Below are positions 26,373-35,495 of a DNA stretch of 64,000 bases, piece by piece. This DNA comes from Anaerolineales bacterium (GTDB lineage Bacteria > Chloroflexota > Anaerolineae > Anaerolineales > Villigracilaceae): positions 1 through 64,000 of the forward strand of contig JAFGSI010000004.1 in the NCBI GenBank assembly GCA_016934715.1, read 5' to 3'. Numbering within the stretch: the first letter of the stretch is position 1; every line of letters starts with the position of its first letter. Position numbers and translations under genes: made by a program. Under the pieces are notes generated by a model that saw only the letters and a program-made list of their open reading frames with translations, made no database searches and was not told the DNA's origin.

Positions 26373-28274
26373 ATGGACCCGAAAGACAAGCAAGAGTATG
26401 AGGGCGAGGTCTTCTTTCCCTCGCCGGAGATCGTCGCCGCGGCCCACGTCCAGGACCGCGAGGCCCTCTACCGCCGCTCGATCGAGGATCCCCAGAGTTA
26501 CTGGGCCGAGCGGGCCGAAGAACTGGAGTGGTTCCAAAAATGGGACCAGGTCCTGGACGAAAGCAATCCGCCCTTCTTCCAATGGTTCGTCGGGGGAAAG
26601 ACCAACATTGTCCACAATGCCGTTGACCGCCACCTGAAAACCTACCGCAAGAACAAGCTGGCCCTGATCTGGGAGGGGGAGCCGGGGGACGTGCGTACCT
26701 ACTCCTACTTCGCCCTCAACCGGGAGGTGTGCAGGTTCGCCAACGTCCTGCGCTCGATGGGCGTGCACAAGGGCGATATCGTTACCATTTACATGCCGCG
26801 CATCCCCGAGCAGGTGATCGCCATGCTGGCCTGCGCCAAGATCGGGGCGGTCCATTCGGTGGTCTACGGCGGTTTCAGCGTCGAGTCGCTGGCCGAACGC
26901 ATCGAGGATGCCCAGAGCCGGATCCTGATCACCGCCGACGGCGGCTGGCTGCGCGGCAAGGTGGTCGATCTGAAAGGCATCGCCGACGAAGCCATCGCCC
27001 GCCAGGCGACGATCGAGCATGTCATCGTGGTCAAGCGCACCGGTCAGGAGATCTACATGGAGTCCGGCCGGGACTACTGGTACCACGACCTGATGGCCCT
27101 GCCGGTGTCGAACCACTCCTGCCGGACGGAAGAGATGGATGCCGAGGACCCGCTGTTCATCCTGTACACCTCGGGCACCACTGGCCGGCCGAAGGGCATC
27201 CTGCACACCCACGGCGGGTACATGGTGTACGTCCACACCACCCTGAAAGATGTCTTCGATCTCAAGGACGAGGACCGCTATTGGTGTGCCGCCGATCCGG
27301 GTTGGATCACCGGACACAGTTACATTGTCTATGCCCCGCTGTTGAACGGTTCGACCCTGTTCCTTTACGAAGGTGCGCCCACCCATCCCTATCCCAACCG
27401 CTGGTGGCAGATCGTCGAGAAATACGGCATCACCATCCTGTACACCGCCCCAACCGCCATCCGCGGCCTGATGCGCTTCGGCGATGCCTGGGCCAGACGC
27501 CACGATCTTTCCAGCCTGCGTCTGCTGGGCTCGGTCGGCGAGCCGATCAACCCTGAAGCCTGGAAGTGGTACCACAATGTCATCGGCGGCGGACGCTGCC
27601 CGATCATGGACACCTGGTGGCAGACCGAGACCGGTGGCTTCATGATCTCCCCGACGCCCGACACCCCGCTCAAACCGGGTTCGGCCACCCGCCCACTCTT
27701 CGGCATCGACGCCGACGTGGTCGATGAGGCCGGCAAACCGGTCCAACCGGGCGAGGAGGGCTTCCTGGTGATCCGCAGGCCCTGGCCGGGGATGCTGCGC
27801 ACGATCCACAAGGACCCCGAGCGCTACAAGGAGCAGTACTGGGGCCGCTACGGGAACATGTACCTGGCCGGCGACTCGGCCCGCAAGGACAGGGACGGCT
27901 ATATCTGGGTCATCGGCCGCATCGATGACGTGATCAAGGTCAGCGGCTACCGTCTGGGGACGGCCGAGGTGGAGAGCGCCCTGGTCAGCCACGCGGCGGT
28001 GGCCGAGGCGGCGGTCATCGGCCTGCCGCACGAGCTCAAGGGCAATGCCATCTTCGCCTATGTGCTGCTGCGGGCGGGGATCGAGAAGAGCGACACACTG
28101 TCCGAGGACCTGCGCAATCACGTCGCCCACGAGATGGGCCCGATCGCAAAACCCGAGACGATCACCTTCGTAGACAGCCTGCCCAAGACCCGCAGCGGCA
28201 AGATCATGCGCCGGGTGCTCAAGGCGCGCGCCCTCGGCCTGCCCGAAGGCGACATCAGCACCATGGAAGAGTAG
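26373..28274 (+). CDS. acs: Acetyl-CoA synthetase (AMP-forming)
   Basis: 633 residues, close to the usual 650. Seen: the ACAS N-terminal domain (QSYWAERAEELEWFQKWDQVLD), the P-loop-like YTSGTTGRPKGI, the WWQTETGG motif, the hinge region GRIDDVIKVSGYRLGTAEVE, and catalytic Lys610 in PKTRSGKIMRR, a known acetylation target. It activates acetate to acetyl-CoA with ATP. AAGGAG precedes the ATG and a consensus promoter lies upstream. It ends about 130 bases before a glycosyltransferase remnant. The ADP-forming acyl-CoA synthetase at 44014 gives the cell a second, reversible route. Confidence 0.95.
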   Translation: MDPKDKQEYEGEVFFPSPEIVAAAHVQDREALYRRSIEDPQSYWAERAEELEWFQKWDQVLDESNPPFFQWFVGGKTNIVHNAVDRHLKTYRKNKLALIWEGEPGDVRTYSYFALNREVCRFANVLRSMGVHKGDIVTIYMPRIPEQVIAMLACAKIGAVHSVVYGGFSVESLAERIEDAQSRILITADGGWLRGKVVDLKGIADEAIARQATIEHVIVVKRTGQEIYMESGRDYWYHDLMALPVSNHSCRTEEMDAEDPLFILYTSGTTGRPKGILHTHGGYMVYVHTTLKDVFDLKDEDRYWCAADPGWITGHSYIVYAPLLNGSTLFLYEGAPTHPYPNRWWQIVEKYGITILYTAPTAIRGLMRFGDAWARRHDLSSLRLLGSVGEPINPEAWKWYHNVIGGGRCPIMDTWWQTETGGFMISPTPDTPLKPGSATRPLFGIDADVVDEAGKPVQPGEEGFLVIRRPWPGMLRTIHKDPERYKEQYWGRYGNMYLAGDSARKDRDGYIWVIGRIDDVIKVSGYRLGTAEVESALVSHAAVAEAAVIGLPHELKGNAIFAYVLLRAGIEKSDTLSEDLRNHVAHEMGPIAKPETITFVDSLPKTRSGKIMRRVLKARALGLPEGDISTMEE

Positions 28275-28407
28275 CCCGACAGGCTCCCGGAGTTGAATCC
28301 ACGGAAGGAATTCTGCGGTTTTTCTTCCCCCGCCAGCGTGGGACTGGATTTTGAACGCCCTTTGGGTCTGTCGGGGTGTATACTTGGCCCGGAGAAATAT
28401 CGGTCTT

Positions 28408-28737
28408 ATGACACTTGCCCCCGTATCTTGGGTCCTGTTGCGCATCCTGGCGATCGTGCTGGTCGTGGCTGTTGCCGGGGGCGTTCGCCTGCGGGCGCTG
28501 GACGAGTTGCCGGTCGACTACGACGAGGACGGCTCCCCGCGCGCCGGGCAGGGAGCCGTCCTGATGCGATCGGGCGACTGGGCCGGGTGCATGCAGACCA
28601 ACGACCGCCCCGACCATCCGCCGCTGAACAGGATCGCCTTCGGCGTCGCCCTGCTGCCCCAGCCGGAGGTGGCGGTCGTCCTGCTCCTGCAGCAGGTCCT
28701 GCTCGAACGGCTGACCTTGGGGACGTTGCGCGAATGA
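28408..28737 (+). pseudogene. Truncated GT39-like (dolichyl-P-mannose type) glycosyltransferase N-terminus
   Basis: 109 codons from the ATG at 28408: one hydrophobic helix, then LRALDELPVDYDEDGSPRAGQ, SGDWAGCMQTNDRPDHPPL and NRIAFGVALLPQPE, and it stops after a second short hydrophobic stretch. In GT39/ArnT-like enzymes the first loop carries an Asp/Glu pair followed by a HPPL motif, so these are the opening 80 residues of a protein normally over 400 residues long. The remainder is missing. Its stop overlaps the prmC start (ATGA), so translation through this fragment may now feed prmC. Whether the peptide does anything itself is unknown. Confidence 0.6.
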
Positions 28738-29591
28738 ATCTTGCCGAACTGCTTCCCGTTCTCTCCGATCGCCTGGCCCTGGTCAGCGATTCGGCCGAAC
28801 TCGACGCCCAGGTCCTGGCTGCCCAGATCCTGGGCCGGGGGCGCGCCTGGGTCCTGGCGCATCCTGAAGCGGTTCCAGGCCCCGAACAGCTGGCCGCCCT
28901 GGAGGCTGCCGTCCAGCGCCTGGAGGGCGGCAGCCCGCTGCCCTATGTTCTGGGGGAGTGGGAGTTCTATGGCCTGGTCCTGGAGATCACCCCTGACGTG
29001 CTCATTCCCCGCCCGGAGACCGAACTGCTGGTCGAACGGGCCCTTGACTGGCTGAGGGGGTGCCGCCGGCGGCGCGGCCTGACCGTCGCTGACGTCGGCA
29101 CCGGATCGGGCTGCATCGCGATCGCCCTGGCGGCCAACCTGGCCGGCCTGCGGGTCACCGCCACCGATATCTCCGAACCTGCCCTGGTGGTCGCCCGTCG
29201 GAATGCCAAACGCCACGGGGTGGCCAGGCGGGTGGAGTTCATCCACTGCGACCTGCTGCCCTGCCTGGAAGAGAGCCGGGCACAGCGTTCCTACGACCTG
29301 ATCGCCGCCAACCTGCCCTACATCCCCACCGGGACCCTGCAGCGGCTGCTGGTCTACGGTCACGAGCCGACCCTGGCCCTCGACGGTGGGGAGGATGGGT
29401 TGGCAATCGTCCGCCGCCTGCTGCGGGAGGCGCCTGCCTACCTTGCCCCGGGTGGGCTGCTGCTGCTTGAGATCGAGGCCTCCCAGGGCCCCCCGGCGAT
29501 GGCACTGGCTTATGACATCTTCGAGCGGGCGGAGATCCACCTGTACCAGGACCTGGCCGGCCACGACCGGCTGCTCGAGATCCGATCCTGA
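28734..29591 (+). CDS. prmC: Release factor glutamine methyltransferase
   Basis: 285 residues, normal for PrmC. Seen: the N-terminal helical bundle, the strongly conserved GEWEFYGLVLEITPDVLIPRPETE segment, the SAM-binding VADVGTGSGCIAIALA, and ANLPYIPT where most PrmC/HemK proteins have NPPY. The enzyme methylates the Gln of the GGQ loop in RF1 and RF2 using SAM. The NLPY form may be a lineage variant, since the backbone geometry could be kept, but I cannot verify this. The ATG at 28734 overlaps the stop of the upstream fragment by 4 bases. Confidence 0.93.
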   Translation: MNLAELLPVLSDRLALVSDSAELDAQVLAAQILGRGRAWVLAHPEAVPGPEQLAALEAAVQRLEGGSPLPYVLGEWEFYGLVLEITPDVLIPRPETELLVERALDWLRGCRRRRGLTVADVGTGSGCIAIALAANLAGLRVTATDISEPALVVARRNAKRHGVARRVEFIHCDLLPCLEESRAQRSYDLIAANLPYIPTGTLQRLLVYGHEPTLALDGGEDGLAIVRRLLREAPAYLAPGGLLLLEIEASQGPPAMALAYDIFERAEIHLYQDLAGHDRLLEIRS

Positions 29592-29640
29592 CGGGTGGGG
29601 GGAGTCGTTCCTGGGCGCGAAGATGAGGATATTTGTCATA

Positions 29641-29695
29641 TTGAATCGCCCTTTTTTTAATGCTACAATGTGACCGGTAACGTTACCGGTCACAT
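29641..29695 (+). promoter_or_regulatory. lacI-family promoter with 28-bp perfect palindromic operator
   Basis: TTGAAT (29641-29646), a 17-base spacer and TACAAT (29664-29669) form a good promoter. Starting on its last bases, 29668-29695 is a perfect 28-base palindrome with arms ATGTGACCGGTAAC and a central AACGTT. The central CG step and dyad are typical of LacI-family operators. Repressor bound here would cover the transcription start. A partial extra half site (GGTAACCGG) follows near 29699-29707. Confidence 0.88.
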
Positions 29696-29731
29696 ATGGG
29701 TAACCGGTCCATCTCCAGGGAAGGATTTCCC

Positions 29732-30739
29732 ATGCCAGCTGGAATCACGATCCGCGAGGTCGCTGCCCGGGCAGGCGTCTCCCACCAGACGGTCTCGCGC
29801 GTCATCAACGGGAATGAACGAGTCAGCCCGGAAACCCGCCGGAAGGTCGAAGCCGCCATAGCGGAACTGGGCTACCAACCCAATGCCATGGCACGTGACA
29901 TGGCCCTTGGGCGCCCGCATACCTTCGCCTGCCTTTCCCCCAATCTCACCGACTACACCTTCGCCAGCATTATCGAAGGCGCCACGGTTCAGGCTCATCA
30001 GAAAGGTTTCTATGTGATGTCTGCCTCGGCGCCGGACGACGACACCTTCACGATGCTCATTGAGCAACTGGTCTCCAGCCGAAGGACCGAAGGGCTGATC
30101 GTCATTAATCCCTATGCCGATGGCCGCCATACCCATGTTCCCCAGAATGTCCCCACGGTCCTGGTCGGCGCCCGCCCGCGGGCAGGGGGGATCAACTCGG
30201 TCGCCCTGGACGACGAGGGCGCCGGGCGCATTGCCACCCGCCACCTGATCGACCTCGGCCACCGCCGGATCGCCATGCTCACTGGTCCGCTGGTCGAAGA
30301 CTGCTCCCAGGACCGCCAGGATGGATATGAGGCCTGTCTGCGCGCAGCCGGCCTCGAGCCGGACCCGGCGCTGATCAGCGAGGGGGATTGGACCGCGACC
30401 TCAGGATTTAACGCAGTCCGCCGCTGGCTGGAGCTCGGGGTCCCGTTCACAGCGCTGTTTGCCCAGAATGATCGCATGGCCATCGGCGCCATCCGCGCTC
30501 TGCACGAGGCCGGCCTGCGGGTTCCCGACGATATCTCCGTGGTCGGCTTTGACGATATGCCGCTGGCCTCCTATTTCTACCCTTCTCTGACCACCGTACG
30601 CCAGGACATGCTGGCGATCGGTGCCGAGGCAGCCCGCCTCTTGATCGATGCCGTGGAGAACCCCGGGGCTGCCTGCCAGCATTTGCGAATGACGGTTGAG
30701 CTTGTCGTTCGAGAATCGACATCGACCTGCAAGTCGTGA
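29732..30739 (+). CDS. LacI family transcriptional regulator
   Basis: 335 residues from the ATG at 29732, with GGGAAGGA upstream; an ATG at 29696 abuts the operator and is less likely. The LacI helix-turn-helix and hinge are intact (TIREVAARAGVSHQTVSRVI, then RRKVEAAIAELGYQPN). The periplasmic-binding-like sugar domain follows, with LDDEGAGRIATRHLIDLGHRRIA and VVGFDDMPLASYFYPSLTT. Its own promoter carries a perfect 28-bp palindrome, implying autoregulation. The next genes encode a sugar-binding protein and two ABC permeases, so it probably senses the transported sugar or a derivative. Confidence 0.95.
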   Translation: MPAGITIREVAARAGVSHQTVSRVINGNERVSPETRRKVEAAIAELGYQPNAMARDMALGRPHTFACLSPNLTDYTFASIIEGATVQAHQKGFYVMSASAPDDDTFTMLIEQLVSSRRTEGLIVINPYADGRHTHVPQNVPTVLVGARPRAGGINSVALDDEGAGRIATRHLIDLGHRRIAMLTGPLVEDCSQDRQDGYEACLRAAGLEPDPALISEGDWTATSGFNAVRRWLELGVPFTALFAQNDRMAIGAIRALHEAGLRVPDDISVVGFDDMPLASYFYPSLTTVRQDMLAIGAEAARLLIDAVENPGAACQHLRMTVELVVRESTSTCKS

Positions 30740-30883
30740 TCCATTGTCGGGGTTGCAATCCTGTTCTTCCAATTGCCAACATGTAAACGAAAAAAGGAGG
30801 TGGTGACCTGCCTGACCTTTTTGGCTGTGTTCTTTGGCAACCTCAATAGTGAAATGACCCAACCTCAAGAAGGAGAAACCTTT

Positions 30884-32227
30884 ATGAATCGCAAACCGAT
30901 TTTGACGGTCCTTGGTCTGGTGATTGTCCTCAGCATGGCGCTTGCCGCCTGCGGGACGCCTGCCACCGAGCCGGCGACGGAAGCGCCCAGTGAGGAGCCG
31001 ATCACCTTACGCTGGCGCACCCGCCCCGACAACCAGGCCGAGATCGATGTCTACCAGGCCGTCAGCGATGCAATCCAGGCTCAGCTGCCCGCCGGGATCA
31101 CGCTGGTCTACGAACCAGGTGGCGCAGAGACGTCGAGCTACCAGGATGTGTTGAAGACCGAAATCGCCGCCGGCACAGCCCCCGATGTTTTCTGGATTCC
31201 GGGCACCGATGTGGCCGACTTTGCCTCGCGCGGCCTGATTTTGAACCTGAATGACCTGGCCAGCCAGACGCCTGACTTCAACATGGACGATTTCTATGCG
31301 GCCCCGATGGCCCATATGACCCACAACATCGAGACAGGCGCGGAAGGTGCCGGCAGCGGTGCCCTGTGGGGCGTTCCCCGCGATGTGTCCACCTTCGTGC
31401 TGTACCTGAACCTGGATCTGATCATTGAGGCCGGTGCCCCCGACCCGCGCGAGCTGGCTGCTGCCGGCGAGTGGGACTGGGAAGCTTTCTATGACGTCGC
31501 CACCAGGGTGCGCGCCCTTGGGCCGGATATCTACGGCTATGGCGCCAATGCGTGGTGGGGCCCCTACGGGGTCTGGATGAACGCTGCCGGCGGCGGTTTC
31601 TACAACACCGACCGCACCGCCTGTGGCCTGGATTCCGCCGCCTCGCTCGAGGGCCTGGCCTTCCAGCGCAGTCTGTACGTTGGCGATAATCCCGTCGCCG
31701 TTCCGTATGGCGAAGATAGCGAACCGCCCTTCATGGCTGGCCGCGTTGCCATGTTCCAGAACGGCCGCTGGGCCACACCCGGTGTGCGCGCCAATGCCAA
31801 CTTCAACTGGGACGTAGTCGCATTGCCGACGGGCCCCTCCGGCCACATGGGCGACTGGCTGTTCTGGGGCGCCTATGTCGTCAACGCCAACACGGCCCAT
31901 CCCGAGGAGGCCTGGCAGCTGGTCCAGAGGCTGACCACCGCCGAGACGCAGGCCATGATTTCCGAGCTGGGTACCAACATCCCCAGTCGCGTCAGCCAGG
32001 AAGCGATCGATGCCTTTCTGACCTTCACTCCCCCGGACAACAACCAGGCCTTCATCGATAGCCTGATGGACGATCCGGTGGCCGAGGGACCGCTGTGGGC
32101 CGGCAGCTGGCCCGAGTTCGTGGCGGTCATGGACCCGGCCATCCAGGCGCTGATGACCGGCCAGACGACGCTGGAAGAGTTCCAGATCAGCATCTGCGCA
32201 GAAGCCAACCGCACCTTCAATCCTTAA
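30884..32227 (+). CDS. Sugar ABC transporter substrate-binding lipoprotein (family 1)
   Basis: 447 residues from the ATG at 30884, with AAGGAG upstream. The signal peptide ends in a lipobox (SMALAACG). The body shows family-1 features: TLRWRTRPDNQAEIDVY near the start, DVFWIPGTDVADFASRGLILNL, VPRDVSTFVLYLNLDLI and GRVAMFQNGRWATPG. The protein catches a carbohydrate outside the membrane and hands it to the permeases encoded next. A hairpin in the 258-base gap after it probably protects or tapers the message, as is usual between binding protein and permeases. Sugar identity is unknown; the LacI and galT neighbours hint at a galactose-containing glycoside. Confidence 0.93.
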   Translation: MNRKPILTVLGLVIVLSMALAACGTPATEPATEAPSEEPITLRWRTRPDNQAEIDVYQAVSDAIQAQLPAGITLVYEPGGAETSSYQDVLKTEIAAGTAPDVFWIPGTDVADFASRGLILNLNDLASQTPDFNMDDFYAAPMAHMTHNIETGAEGAGSGALWGVPRDVSTFVLYLNLDLIIEAGAPDPRELAAAGEWDWEAFYDVATRVRALGPDIYGYGANAWWGPYGVWMNAAGGGFYNTDRTACGLDSAASLEGLAFQRSLYVGDNPVAVPYGEDSEPPFMAGRVAMFQNGRWATPGVRANANFNWDVVALPTGPSGHMGDWLFWGAYVVNANTAHPEEAWQLVQRLTTAETQAMISELGTNIPSRVSQEAIDAFLTFTPPDNNQAFIDSLMDDPVAEGPLWAGSWPEFVAVMDPAIQALMTGQTTLEEFQISICAEANRTFNP

Positions 32228-32240
32228 TTCTGTTCCGCCA

Positions 32241-32271
32241 TCGGACGGGCGCAATCGAGGCGCCCGTCCGA
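32241..32271 (+). other. Intercistronic hairpin (likely stabiliser or attenuator)
   Basis: TCGGACGGGCG (32241-32251) pairs perfectly with CGCCCGTCCGA (32261-32271), 14 bases after the binding-protein stop. No T run follows, so partial termination or 3' protection is likelier than full stop. The rest of the gap to 32486 shows no gene. Confidence 0.65.
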
Positions 32272-32485
32272 CCCTTCTTCGCCCCCAATCCCAGGAGGAG
32301 AAGGTCATCCTGCGACGAGCGCTTGAAGAAGAGGGCATGCAATTTTCTCCCATCGATTAAAGAGTGAAAATGATACGGTTTCTACCACCCCCATCCGCTC
32401 AACCCTGGAACCCTCATGACGGGAGGTGTTCTCCAAGAGCTGCTGCCTCTGGCGGCGGTGGTTCGCTTTCCTTAAGGAGGCGCCT

Positions 32486-34165
32486 ATGAAAGCATCGATT
32501 CAGCTCGAGGCCGCGGATCGCCGTACGGTGATCCTGTTGCGCGCGGCAGTCATCTGGCATATCGTCCTGGCCATCGCCGGCCTGGCGGGCGGGCTGCTGG
32601 TCTGGTTGCGGGCCGGAGACATGCTTCTCTGGCTTCGCCTGCCGCTTGGCGCGCTCCTGGTGCTGACCGCTGCCGCCAGCAGCCTGACCGCGCTTTTCGT
32701 CCAACGCGGCCGGCACAGCGGCCGGGTGCTTTCTCTGGCGGTCAATTACCTCGGATTCCTGTTCTGCTTCCTGGGAGGCATGCATGTCCTGGGGATGTTC
32801 ACCGGGATCGATTCGCTGGCTTCCACGTTCGGGCGCGGCATCCCCTATCTCGGCGGAGTCCTGGCCGGGTATTTGATCAGCGCCCTGGGGGACCGCTACG
32901 AGAACCATCCCGAGCGCAGGCAGATGCTCAAGCGTGTCGGCAAGGTTGTCATGCTCGCCTTCATGGCGACCTTCCTCCTGGCGATCGGGACCCTTTCGGG
33001 GTTGCTGGCCGTGGTCCGGCGTTTTACCAGCTTCCTGCCCTGCCTGCTGGTTGGGGGGGGCCTCCTGTTCGGGTTGATGATCTGGGCCCTGTGGCGTAGG
33101 GACAGCGCCGTAGCCCTGGGAGCCAGTACGGCTCACGAACAGATGCTGAACGGTTTCCTGTTCCTGTCACCCAACCTGCTTGGTTTCCTGCTTTTCTTTG
33201 CGGGCCCCCTGCTGCTCTCCCTGTACTTCAGCTTCACCAACTATGATGCCACCACTCACGTCAGCGACTGGGTCGGTCTGCAGAATTACGCCAGGTTGTT
33301 CAACCTGACGATCGCCCCGCTCACGACGCCTGACCAGCCAGTCACCGAGGCGCTGGATATGACCGTCTACGACGAATTGATGCGGTTCAACTTCTTCGAG
33401 CGCAGTTTCATCCTCGGGGCGCAGGACAAGCTTTTCTGGATCGCCCTGCGCAATACGATCGTCTTCTGCCTCCTGGCGGTGCCGCTCAGCGTGATCCCGG
33501 CGCTCTTCCTGGCGAACCTGCTCAACAGCAAGCTGCCGGGGATGAAATTCTTCCGGGCGATCTATTTTCTGCCCAGTGTGGCGGCTGTTGTCGGTGTCGC
33601 CTTGATCTGGCAGTGGCTCTACAATGCCGCCGTCGGTTACATCAATTATTCGATCACCAGTGCGGTCACGACGATCAACACCCTGTTCGGCAGCGCCATT
33701 CTCGATCCGCAGATCCGCTGGCTGTCCGACACGCGCATCGCGCTCCTGGCGGTGGTCATCATGTCGGCCTGGCAGTGGATCGGGTTCGACACCGTCCTGT
33801 TCATGGCCGGGATGCAGGCCATTCCCAGGGAACTTTACGAGGCCGCCACCGTGGACGGGGCCGGGAGGTGGGCCCAGTTCCGCAGGATCACCATCCCCCT
33901 GCTTGGCCCGACGACCTTCTTTGTGGTCACCACGGCAGTCATCAATGCGCTGCAGTTGTTCGAGCAGGTCTACGTGCTGATCAACACCGAGCCGCCCGGG
34001 GGGCCTGCCAACTCGACCCTCTCGTTGGTGCTTTACCTGTATGTCCGCGGTTTCCAGCGTTTTCAGCAGGGATATGCCTCGGCGGTCGCCTGGGTCCTGT
34101 TCATCGTTATCTTCGGCGTGACCCTGCTGCAGTACCGGCGCCAGCGCAGCGGCGCGTATGCATGA
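32486..34165 (+). CDS. Sugar ABC transporter permease (MalF type) with long N-terminal membrane extension
   Basis: 559 residues from the ATG at 32486, with AAGGAGG upstream. The usual permease starts only near residue 220 (LNGFLFLSPNLLGFLLFFAGPLLL) and ends normally; the EAA loop, which docks the ATPase, is intact (LYEAATVDGAGRWAQFRRITI). The first 215 residues are extra and hold about six hydrophobic helices, with HPERRQMLKRVGK between two of them. MalF-type permeases commonly have about 300 residues (E. coli MalF is longer because of a periplasmic loop, not this arrangement). The role of the extension is unknown. The partner permease follows after 18 bases. Confidence 0.9.
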   Translation: MKASIQLEAADRRTVILLRAAVIWHIVLAIAGLAGGLLVWLRAGDMLLWLRLPLGALLVLTAAASSLTALFVQRGRHSGRVLSLAVNYLGFLFCFLGGMHVLGMFTGIDSLASTFGRGIPYLGGVLAGYLISALGDRYENHPERRQMLKRVGKVVMLAFMATFLLAIGTLSGLLAVVRRFTSFLPCLLVGGGLLFGLMIWALWRRDSAVALGASTAHEQMLNGFLFLSPNLLGFLLFFAGPLLLSLYFSFTNYDATTHVSDWVGLQNYARLFNLTIAPLTTPDQPVTEALDMTVYDELMRFNFFERSFILGAQDKLFWIALRNTIVFCLLAVPLSVIPALFLANLLNSKLPGMKFFRAIYFLPSVAAVVGVALIWQWLYNAAVGYINYSITSAVTTINTLFGSAILDPQIRWLSDTRIALLAVVIMSAWQWIGFDTVLFMAGMQAIPRELYEAATVDGAGRWAQFRRITIPLLGPTTFFVVTTAVINALQLFEQVYVLINTEPPGGPANSTLSLVLYLYVRGFQRFQQGYASAVAWVLFIVIFGVTLLQYRRQRSGAYA

Positions 34166-34183
34166 GGGGATGAGGAGAGAGCC

Positions 34184-35401
34184 ATGAAATCACCCCACCG
34201 CTTCTTCGCCCTCCTAAGCAAACTGGTCACATACGTGGTCTTGATCGGTTTCGCTACCATCATGCTGTTCCCATTCATCTTTATGTTCAGCACGTCCTTC
34301 AAAACCCAGAGGGATACCTTCCGTTACCCACCGCGCCTGCTGCCGCGCGAGCAGCTCACGGCCACCGTCCCGGGCTACCCGGAGCCCTTGCCGCTGTACT
34401 ACGTCACGGTCGAGGGGCAGCTGCAGGAGTATGCGCTGGTTGAGAGCAATATCCGCATGGGCGTGTATACCGACCCCGATCATCCGGACGTCACCTACAC
34501 CTTGCCACTGGACGAGATCCAGCCTACGGGCGGGGTCGAGAATCAGCGCATCGTCCTTTACAACAACACCCAGGAGCTGCTCTGGGACGTGCCCGTCGAC
34601 GGGCACGTCGTCCCGATGGTGCTGATCAACCAGACAGCCTTTGGGCGCTTCGCTGACCCGGCCAGCCCCTGCGACTCGGTGCTGCAGAACGTCCGCCTGA
34701 GCGAGCCGGTCGAGAAGTTGACCATCCACCCGGGGAACTATGCCGAGGTAACCGAACTGCAGGGTCTGGATCGCAGCCTGACGAACACCGTCCTGGTGAC
34801 CATTCTGGTGATGGTCGGCCAGTTGGCGACCTCCATCGTCGGCGGTTACGCCCTGGCCCGTCTGCAGTTCCCAGGGCGCGAACAGCTGTTCATCATTTAC
34901 CTCGGGACGATCATGATCCCCTTCGTGGTGCTGGTCACGCCGCTCTATCAATTCATGGTCCTCATCGGCTGGGTCGACAAACTGGTCTCGTTGATCCTGC
35001 CCTGGATCTTCACCGCCTACGGGACCTTCCTGATGCGCCAGTTCTTCATCACGATCCCGAAGGAGATCGAGGAAGCTGCCCTGCTCGACGGCGCCTCCCA
35101 CCTGCAGATCCTGACGAAGATCTTCATCCCCGCCAGCGTCCCGGCCCTGGCCACGCTGGCCACGTTCACCTTCCTGTATGCCTGGAACAGCTTCTTCTGG
35201 CCGCTGGTGGTCATCAACACCGGCAACCGCGCCAACCATGTCCTGACCCTCTCCCTGTCGATCCTGCGCGGCCGGGCGGCGGACAACGTCAACCTGGTCA
35301 TGGCGGGGGCGGCCATCGCCATCCTGCCGCCGATGATCGTCTACATCCTGGCGCAGCGTTTCTTTGTCGAAAGCGCCACCAGCTCGGGCCTGAAGGGTTA
35401 G
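34184..35401 (+). CDS. Sugar ABC transporter permease (MalG type) with large extracytoplasmic insert
   Basis: 405 residues; most MalG-type permeases have about 280. The first helix (VTYVVLIGFATIMLFPFIFMF) is followed by STSFKTQRD and then about 150 extra residues rich in beta-like segments (VPGYPEPLPLYYVTVEGQLQEY, RIVLYNNTQELLWDVPVDG) before helix 2. The core then continues normally with the EAA loop EIEEAALLDGASHLQILTKIF. The insert should lie outside the membrane and may touch the binding protein. No ATP-binding subunit is encoded in this operon, so a shared MsmK-type ATPase elsewhere is probable. Confidence 0.92.
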   Translation: MKSPHRFFALLSKLVTYVVLIGFATIMLFPFIFMFSTSFKTQRDTFRYPPRLLPREQLTATVPGYPEPLPLYYVTVEGQLQEYALVESNIRMGVYTDPDHPDVTYTLPLDEIQPTGGVENQRIVLYNNTQELLWDVPVDGHVVPMVLINQTAFGRFADPASPCDSVLQNVRLSEPVEKLTIHPGNYAEVTELQGLDRSLTNTVLVTILVMVGQLATSIVGGYALARLQFPGREQLFIIYLGTIMIPFVVLVTPLYQFMVLIGWVDKLVSLILPWIFTAYGTFLMRQFFITIPKEIEEAALLDGASHLQILTKIFIPASVPALATLATFTFLYAWNSFFWPLVVINTGNRANHVLTLSLSILRGRAADNVNLVMAGAAIAILPPMIVYILAQRFFVESATSSGLKG

Positions 35402-35495
35402 TCCCGGCCACCGGGCTGCCCAGATCCGGAATGGCATGCCTGTCTGATGGCACCTGAAATCGTCCCTGGACTGGCCCGCTGGTCGCCAGTGCCGT

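Noticed and set aside
26274-28445. Long minus-strand frame opposite acs
   Set aside because: acs is unmistakable by motif, length and promoter; the opposing frame shows no domains.
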